Assembly: GCF_000671395.1 (NCBI RefSeq)
Contig: NZ_AQQY01000001.1
Coordinates: 124,001-188,000 of the forward strand
Direction of reading: 5' to 3'
DNA from: Actibacterium atlanticum
GTDB taxonomy: Bacteria; Pseudomonadota; Alphaproteobacteria; Rhodobacterales; Rhodobacteraceae
DNA length: 64,000 nucleotides
Shown here: positions 59,329 to 64,000 of the stretch, piece by piece
Numbering within the stretch: the stretch's first letter is position 1
How the letters are laid out: each line of letters begins with the position of its first letter
Notes under the pieces: model-generated
Seen by the model: the letters and a program-made list of their open reading frames with translations, nothing else
Told to the model about the DNA's origin: nothing
Databases searched by the model: none
Program-made: the position numbers and the translations under genes

Positions 59329-61887
59329 GTGCAGAAACGTGTCGAATTCGAAGATTTCGCTGTCATCACGCCGACCGCCGATATCTCGGTTGAGCGCCAT
59401 GGTGGACGCGCGAAATGTCTGCAGCGTCTGATACGGCTTGAGATGCCGGTGCCCCGCACTGTGGCGTTGTCTTTTGATGCGGTGCACCAGATTGCGGCGG
59501 GTGTTATGCCCGACAAACCTGCCATTCTGGCTGCCTTTGAAGAGGGCGCTTTGCTGTCTGTGCGGCCCAGTTCCGAAGATCAGGACTGGGGCGGGCCGGG
59601 GGCGATTCTGAATATCGGGATGAATGATGCCCGCCACGCCCGGCTGATTGACGAGATCGGCGAGGCGCCAGCCAACACGATATATCGACGTTTCGTACAG
59701 GCGTTTGCCATTGATGTGGCCCGGTTGGACCCGGATATGTTCGAGGCCAGTGGCAGCGACGCGCACACCCTGCGTGCGGCCTTGGATGCCTATGAAGACG
59801 AGATGGATGAGCCCTTCCCGCAAGATCCGGCCCGCCAGTTGGGCGAGGTGTTGCGTTCCATGGCGCGCGCCTGGGAGGGCACGACGGCACGCCTGTTGCG
59901 CCAGGCCAAGGGCGCACCGGCAGATGCCGGGTTAGGATTGGTTGTTCAACAGATGGCGCTGGGGCTGGGGCCTGAAGAGTCAGGCTCGGGCGTGATCAAG
60001 TTCATCGACCGGGTTACTGGCTTGCCTCAGGTTACCGGCCGATACCTGAGCCAAAGCCAGGGCCGCGCTGCGCTGACACACGGTGACGGGGTGTTCTATC
60101 TGACCCGGGATGAGCGCGGGGCCTCGTTGCAGGACCATTGTCCTGAAATTTATGCCGAGTTGCTGAAATGGGGCGAAGTCAGCCGTCGTCGTTTGCGCGA
60201 AGAGATGGAGATTGAGTTCACCATTGCGGGGGGGCAGCTGGCCATTTTGGATGCGGTGCGGGTGCCCCGGTCATCGCGTGCTGCGGTGCGGGTGGCTGTA
60301 TCGCTGGCCGAAGACAGCATCATCCCGCGCGAAGAGGCACTATCACGTATTGAACCGCGCGCCTTGACCGAGCTGTTGCACAGTCAGGTGAATCCGGATG
60401 GGCTGCGTGATGTGTTCGCGCGGGGGATCGCGGCCAGCCCGGGCGCGGCGACCGGTAAGATCGTGTTCAGCTCGGCGGCGGCGCAGGCCTCGGCTGCGCG
60501 GGGCGAAGCCTGCATTCTGGTACGGCGCGAAACCACGCCCGAAGACATTCGCGGCATGCATGCCGCCAGCGCTGTTCTGACGGAACGCGGTGGGATGACC
60601 AGCCACGCTGCGGTGATTGCGCGCGGGCTTGGCCTGCCTTGTGTTGTGGGGGTTTCTGATCTGGTGCTGCGTTGGCGCGACAAATCCCTGCGTGTCCCGG
60701 ATGGTCGGGTATTTCACGAAGGGGATGTCATTACTATTGATGGCACCAACGGTGAGGCGATCGCTGGCGAAGTAGAAATGCTGCCCCCGGCATTGGATGA
60801 CGCCTATCGCGCGTTGCTGGGCTGGGCCGAGGAGGTCTGTGACATTGGCGTGCGCGCAAATGCCGATACCCCCGCAGACGCGGGCACCGCGCGCGATTTC
60901 GGCGCCGACGGGATCGGCCTGTGCCGGACCGAACATATGTTCTTTGACGATGGCCGCCTGACGGTCATGCGCGAAATGATCTTTGCCAAGACGCTGGATG
61001 ACCGCGCAGCAGCGCTGGAACAGCTGCTGCCCATGCAGCGCGAGGATTTCACCCGCCTGTTCCAGATCATGTCGGGCCAGCCGGTTTGCATTCGTCTGTT
61101 TGACCCGCCTTTGCATGAATTCCTGCCTCACAGCCGTGAAGGGCTGCGCGAACTTGCAGAAGCGCTGGATATGCCGCTGTCGGATGTTACCCGCCGGGTC
61201 GAGGCCTTGGCTGAATTCAACCCGATGCTGGGGATGCGCGGCGTGCGCTTGGGCATTACCGTGCCCGAGATCTACGAGATGCAGGCGCGTGCGATTTTTG
61301 AAGCCACGATTGAGGCGTCCAAAACCGGCGAGGCAGTCGTCCCCGAGATCATGATCCCGCTGGTATCGGCCAAGCGCGAGGTCGAGCTGGTGAAAACCCG
61401 CATTGATGGCGTGGCTGCGGCGGTGCGCACCGAACAGGGCGTTGATTTCGATTTTCGCCTTGGGGTGATGGTGGAAACGCCGCGTGCGGCGTTGCGGGCG
61501 GGTGAGATCGCGCAGCATTCGGCCTTCCTCAGCTTTGGCACAAACGACCTGACCCAGATGACCTATGGTCTGTCGCGCGATGACGCGGGCCGGTTCATGG
61601 GGGCCTATGTGCAACAAGAGGTCTATCCCGAAGACCCGTTCCATACGCTGGACGTGGATGGGGTGGGCGAGTTATTGTTGATTGGCGCAGAGCGTGGACG
61701 CCGCGCCAGCCCGAATATGACGCTGTCAGTCTGTGGAGAACACGGCGGCAACCCCGAATCTATTGCCTTTTGCCGACAGGCGGGATTCGATTATGTGTCT
61801 TGTTCGCCGTTTCGAGTACCTGTGGCGCGACTGGCCGCAGCGCACCTCGCCCTGGGCGTGAAACAGCGCCGGAAAACCTATTATTGA
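59329..61887 (+). CDS. PPDK-like PEP-utilising enzyme
   Basis: Start GTG 59329 follows AGGAGG at ideal distance. The 852-residue protein has an N-terminal ATP-grasp-like part (SVRPSSEDQDWGGPGAILNIGMND), the phosphohistidine domain with TERGGMTSHAAVIARGLGLPCVVG, and a PEP-binding barrel with GIGLCRTEHMFF, FGTNDLTQMTYGLSRDDAGRF and the Cys loop SVCGEHGGNPESIAFC. The usual N-terminal GGKGANLAEM is replaced by HGGRAKCLQRLIRLEMPVP. It is probably pyruvate, phosphate dikinase or a divergent relative. It starts 75 bp after glyS. Confidence 0.88.
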   Translation: MQKRVEFEDFAVITPTADISVERHGGRAKCLQRLIRLEMPVPRTVALSFDAVHQIAAGVMPDKPAILAAFEEGALLSVRPSSEDQDWGGPGAILNIGMNDARHARLIDEIGEAPANTIYRRFVQAFAIDVARLDPDMFEASGSDAHTLRAALDAYEDEMDEPFPQDPARQLGEVLRSMARAWEGTTARLLRQAKGAPADAGLGLVVQQMALGLGPEESGSGVIKFIDRVTGLPQVTGRYLSQSQGRAALTHGDGVFYLTRDERGASLQDHCPEIYAELLKWGEVSRRRLREEMEIEFTIAGGQLAILDAVRVPRSSRAAVRVAVSLAEDSIIPREEALSRIEPRALTELLHSQVNPDGLRDVFARGIAASPGAATGKIVFSSAAAQASAARGEACILVRRETTPEDIRGMHAASAVLTERGGMTSHAAVIARGLGLPCVVGVSDLVLRWRDKSLRVPDGRVFHEGDVITIDGTNGEAIAGEVEMLPPALDDAYRALLGWAEEVCDIGVRANADTPADAGTARDFGADGIGLCRTEHMFFDDGRLTVMREMIFAKTLDDRAAALEQLLPMQREDFTRLFQIMSGQPVCIRLFDPPLHEFLPHSREGLRELAEALDMPLSDVTRRVEALAEFNPMLGMRGVRLGITVPEIYEMQARAIFEATIEASKTGEAVVPEIMIPLVSAKREVELVKTRIDGVAAAVRTEQGVDFDFRLGVMVETPRAALRAGEIAQHSAFLSFGTNDLTQMTYGLSRDDAGRFMGAYVQQEVYPEDPFHTLDVDGVGELLLIGAERGRRASPNMTLSVCGEHGGNPESIAFCRQAGFDYVSCSPFRVPVARLAAAHLALGVKQRRKTYY

Positions 61888-61927
61888 TGCAAAAATAATC
61901 ACTTAGCGGGTATATGTGCCCGTTAAC

Positions 61928-61952
61928 CGGCCTTGACTGAAATGCAAGGCCG
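61928..61952 (+). terminator. Weak hairpin after the PPDK-like gene
   Basis: CGGCCTTG (61928-61935) and CAAGGCCG (61945-61952) form a perfect 8-bp stem with a nine-base loop. The tail is TTATGCTTT, not a clean T-run. Confidence 0.5.
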
Positions 61953-62041
61953 TTATGCTTTGGTGCCGTTAGCGCACGCCAGACTAGACGTGTGAACATG
62001 TTTCATTTATGTGACGCCGCGTTGCGACACGATAAGGTCGC

Positions 62042-62752
62042 GTGGATTTGGGGCGTTTCATGCGCTTTGGGATGTTGAAGGCAGGTGCCGTGGTTGCCGC
62101 GATGGGTATCGCAGGAACCGCGCTGGCAGAGGTAAGTATTTCCTCGGCCAATGATCCGACCGCACTTTTGGATAATCGTCTGACCCAGCTTTTGGGGGCC
62201 GAGAAATCCGCGTTGAGTGCTGTCAGCTCGCGCCGTCTTGAAAAGCTGATCCGCCCGGCCAAGCCCGAAACATCAGGCATTGCAGCAAGCGATATCAGCT
62301 ATAGCCGCGCGTGGCTGGATGCGATGCCAAAAGTGTCCGGCGACGCGCAATGGCAATGCCTTACCGAAGCGCTGTATTTCGAAGCCCGTGGCGAAAGCGT
62401 CAAAGGCCAGTTTGCCGTGGCCGAGGTTATCCTGAACCGTGCCTCGTCGTCCAAATTCCCGAATTCGGTCTGTGGCGTCGTGCATCAGGGCACTGGCAAG
62501 AAATACCAGTGCCAGTTCACCTATACCTGTGATGGCCACAGCGAAGTTGTGCACGAACATGCCGCCCATGCCCGTATGGGCAAGATCGCGCGGATCATGC
62601 TGGATGGCGCTCCGCGCAACCTGACGGGTGGGGCGACCTACTATCACACCAAGGCCGTCAGCCCCAGCTGGTCGCGTAAGTTCAACCGCACTGCGACCAT
62701 CGGCCAGCATCACTTTTACAGCCCGCCTGTACGGCTGAGTGCAAACAACTGA
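62042..62752 (+). CDS. SleB-type cell-wall hydrolase
   Basis: The 236-residue protein has a signal-like segment (about 11-30, LKAGAVVAAMGIAGTALA) and the SleB/Hydrolase_2 domain from about residue 98: CLTEALYFEARGESVKGQFAVAEVILNRASS, with the catalytic-type Glu in TEALYFEARGE, then YQCQFTYTCDG and GATYYHTKAVSPSWSR. Such enzymes cut peptidoglycan. GTG 62042 follows AAGG; ATG 62060 or 62072 are possible starts. Confidence 0.87.
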   Translation: MDLGRFMRFGMLKAGAVVAAMGIAGTALAEVSISSANDPTALLDNRLTQLLGAEKSALSAVSSRRLEKLIRPAKPETSGIAASDISYSRAWLDAMPKVSGDAQWQCLTEALYFEARGESVKGQFAVAEVILNRASSSKFPNSVCGVVHQGTGKKYQCQFTYTCDGHSEVVHEHAAHARMGKIARIMLDGAPRNLTGGATYYHTKAVSPSWSRKFNRTATIGQHHFYSPPVRLSANN

Positions 62753-62839
62753 AATAATTCCCCGGCAAATCCCCGCTGATCGGCGTTTTGGCGGGCGAAA
62801 GCATGTGCTAAACCCGCGAAAAGCATAAGTGGGGGCGGT

Positions 62840-64000
62840 ATGAGCAGAACTCTCTTCGGAACCGATGGTGTACGTGGCAAGGCGAATGCCTGGCCCATGA
62901 CGGCCGAACTGGCGTTGAAGCTGGGCGCGGCAGCTGGTCGGTACTTTCGCCGCAACGATACGGCGCGCCACCGCGTGGTGATCGGCAAAGACACGCGCCT
63001 GTCGGGATATATGTTCGAAAACGCGCTGACGGCTGGGTTTACCTCGACGGGGATGGATGTGTTGCTGTTGGGGCCGGTGCCGACGCCTGCTGTGGGTCTG
63101 CTGACCCATTCGATGCGCGCGGATGTTGGGGTGATGATCTCGGCCAGTCACAACCCGCATCACGACAATGGCATCAAGTTCTTTGGCCCCGACGGGTTTA
63201 AACTGTCGGACGAGGCCGAGGCCGAGATTGAGCGCCTGACGCTTGAAGGCGTCGAACCCGCACAATCGCAAAACATTGGCCGCGCCAAGCATATTTACGA
63301 TGGGCGGTTTCGCTATAACGAACGGGTCAAGATGACCTTCCCCACCGGTAAGCGGCTGGACGGGTTGAAGGTGCTGATCGACTGCGCCAATGGCGCCGCC
63401 TATCGCACCGCACCCGAGGTCCTGTGGGAGCTGGGCGCCGAGGTGATCCCCGTGGGTGTCAGCCCGAACGGTACCAACATCAACGAAAAATGTGGCTCGA
63501 CCCATACCGATACAGCCGCCGCGGCGGTGGTGGCGCATGGGGCGGATGTCGGGATTTGTCTGGACGGCGACGCCGACCGGGTGATGATCATCGACGAAAA
63601 CGGCGTGGTGGCCGATGGCGACCAGATCATGGCGCTCTTTGCGGACCGCTGGGCGCAGGAGGGCCGTTTGAACAACGGCACTTTGGTGGCCACCGTGATG
63701 TCCAACCTTGGGTTGGAGCGGTTTTTGGATGCGCGCGGCCTGCATCTGGACCGTACCGGTGTCGGAGATCGTTATGTCGTTGAATCAATGCGTAAAAACG
63801 GCTTCAACCTTGGGGGCGAACAGTCTGGCCACATCGTGATGACGGATTTTGCCACAACCGGTGACGGGCTGTTGGCAGGGTTGCAGTTTCTGGCGGCGAT
63901 GGTCGAAACCGGCCAACCAGCTTCCAGCCTCATTCGCCAGTTTGACCCGGTGCCACAGCTTTTGAAGAATGTCCGCTATGAAATCGGCCAAACCCCATTG
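62840..64000 (+). CDS. glmM: Phosphoglucosamine mutase, 3-prime end outside window
   Basis: GlmM makes glucosamine 1-phosphate for peptidoglycan. The 5-prime end is complete: [16 protein letters not shown], the phosphoserine loop [18 protein letters not shown] with Ser103, and the metal loop [11 protein letters not shown]. The window ends after 387 of about 447 codons, before the C-terminal phosphate-binding domain. RBS is GGGGGCGGT. It follows the wall hydrolase on the same strand. Confidence 0.97.
   Translation, partial: MSRTLFGTDGVRGKANAWPMTAELALKLGAAAGRYFRRNDTARHRVVIGKDTRLSGYMFENALTAGFTSTGMDVLLLGPVPTPAVGLLTHSMRADVGVMISASHNPHHDNGIKFFGPDGFKLSDEAEAEIERLTLEGVEPAQSQNIGRAKHIYDGRFRYNERVKMTFPTGKRLDGLKVLIDCANGAAYRTAPEVLWELGAEVIPVGVSPNGTNINEKCGSTHTDTAAAAVVAHGADVGICLDGDADRVMIIDENGVVADGDQIMALFADRWAQEGRLNNGTLVATVMSNLGLERFLDARGLHLDRTGVGDRYVVESMRKNGFNLGGEQSGHIVMTDFATTGDGLLAGLQFLAAMVETGQPASSLIRQFDPVPQLLKNVRYEIGQTPL

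Overview
The window reads as chromosomal DNA of a marine-type Rhodobacteraceae (Roseobacter-group) alphaproteobacterium. The signs are a high-GC genome with Rhodobacterales-style proteins, a urease cluster interleaved with small local genes, a DctBD-controlled TRAP C4-dicarboxylate system, a SAM-II riboswitch before metZ, FnrL-type TTGAT-N4-ATCAA boxes, an infC gene without ATG, GTG or TTG, split MacAB-type efflux genes, and glyQ and glyS separated by a small membrane protein. I saw no transposase, integrase, phage gene, CRISPR array, rRNA or replication origin. This is mostly core chromosome with small accessory insertions.

Layout. 1-7.4 kb: ureC, ureE, ureF and ureG, interrupted by a LysE exporter, a Sel1 protein, two DUF1127 proteins and a carboxymuconolactone-decarboxylase-like gene; ureD, ureA and ureB are not in the window. 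7.4-13.1 kb: an unknown hydrolase-like protein, an adaptor/ATPase/permease efflux operon preceded by an FnrL box, a second FnrL box that seems to drive a structured non-coding RNA (about 11840-11990), and infC. 13.3-22.1 kb: an Ala/Glu-rich envelope protein, fpr, an Lrp regulator, dctB-dctD and dctP-dctQ-dctM with tandem operator-like palindromes. 22.2-30.2 kb: tpiA, two Fe-S assembly genes, a pentapeptide membrane protein, tgt, a secreted unknown, rsgA and a Hint-domain protein. 30.6-36.5 kb: lon, an HU-like protein, tRNA-Val(CAC), a DUF2927-type secreted protein and purD. 36.6-44.5 kb: xseA, alkB, a YhhN protein, ftsY, a DMT transporter, yciB, a GST and a hydrolase. 44.6-55.4 kb: SAM-II riboswitch and metZ, folE2, two HxlR regulators each divergent from a possible target, trkH, a SPOR/peptidoglycan-binding pseudoprotease, a PLP decarboxylase and a Nudix hydrolase. 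55.6-64 kb: glyQ, a membrane protein, glyS, a PPDK-like enzyme, a SleB-type wall hydrolase and a glmM gene cut by the window end.

How the parts work together. The urease genes supply the catalytic subunit and nickel-insertion factors. DctB and DctD probably sense C4-dicarboxylates and activate dctPQM through two 20-bp palindromes 33 bp apart, although DctD has lost the sigma54-contact loop. The SAM-II riboswitch would shut off metZ when SAM is plentiful. The FnrL boxes suggest oxygen control of the efflux operon and of the candidate small RNA, which exposes CCUCCC in two hairpin loops, a known feature of alphaproteobacterial regulatory RNAs. The most notable findings are this candidate RNA, the DctD and operator arrangement, the AUA start of infC, the triad-less protease-like protein, and a pair of 47-bp hairpin repeats whose differences preserve their fold.
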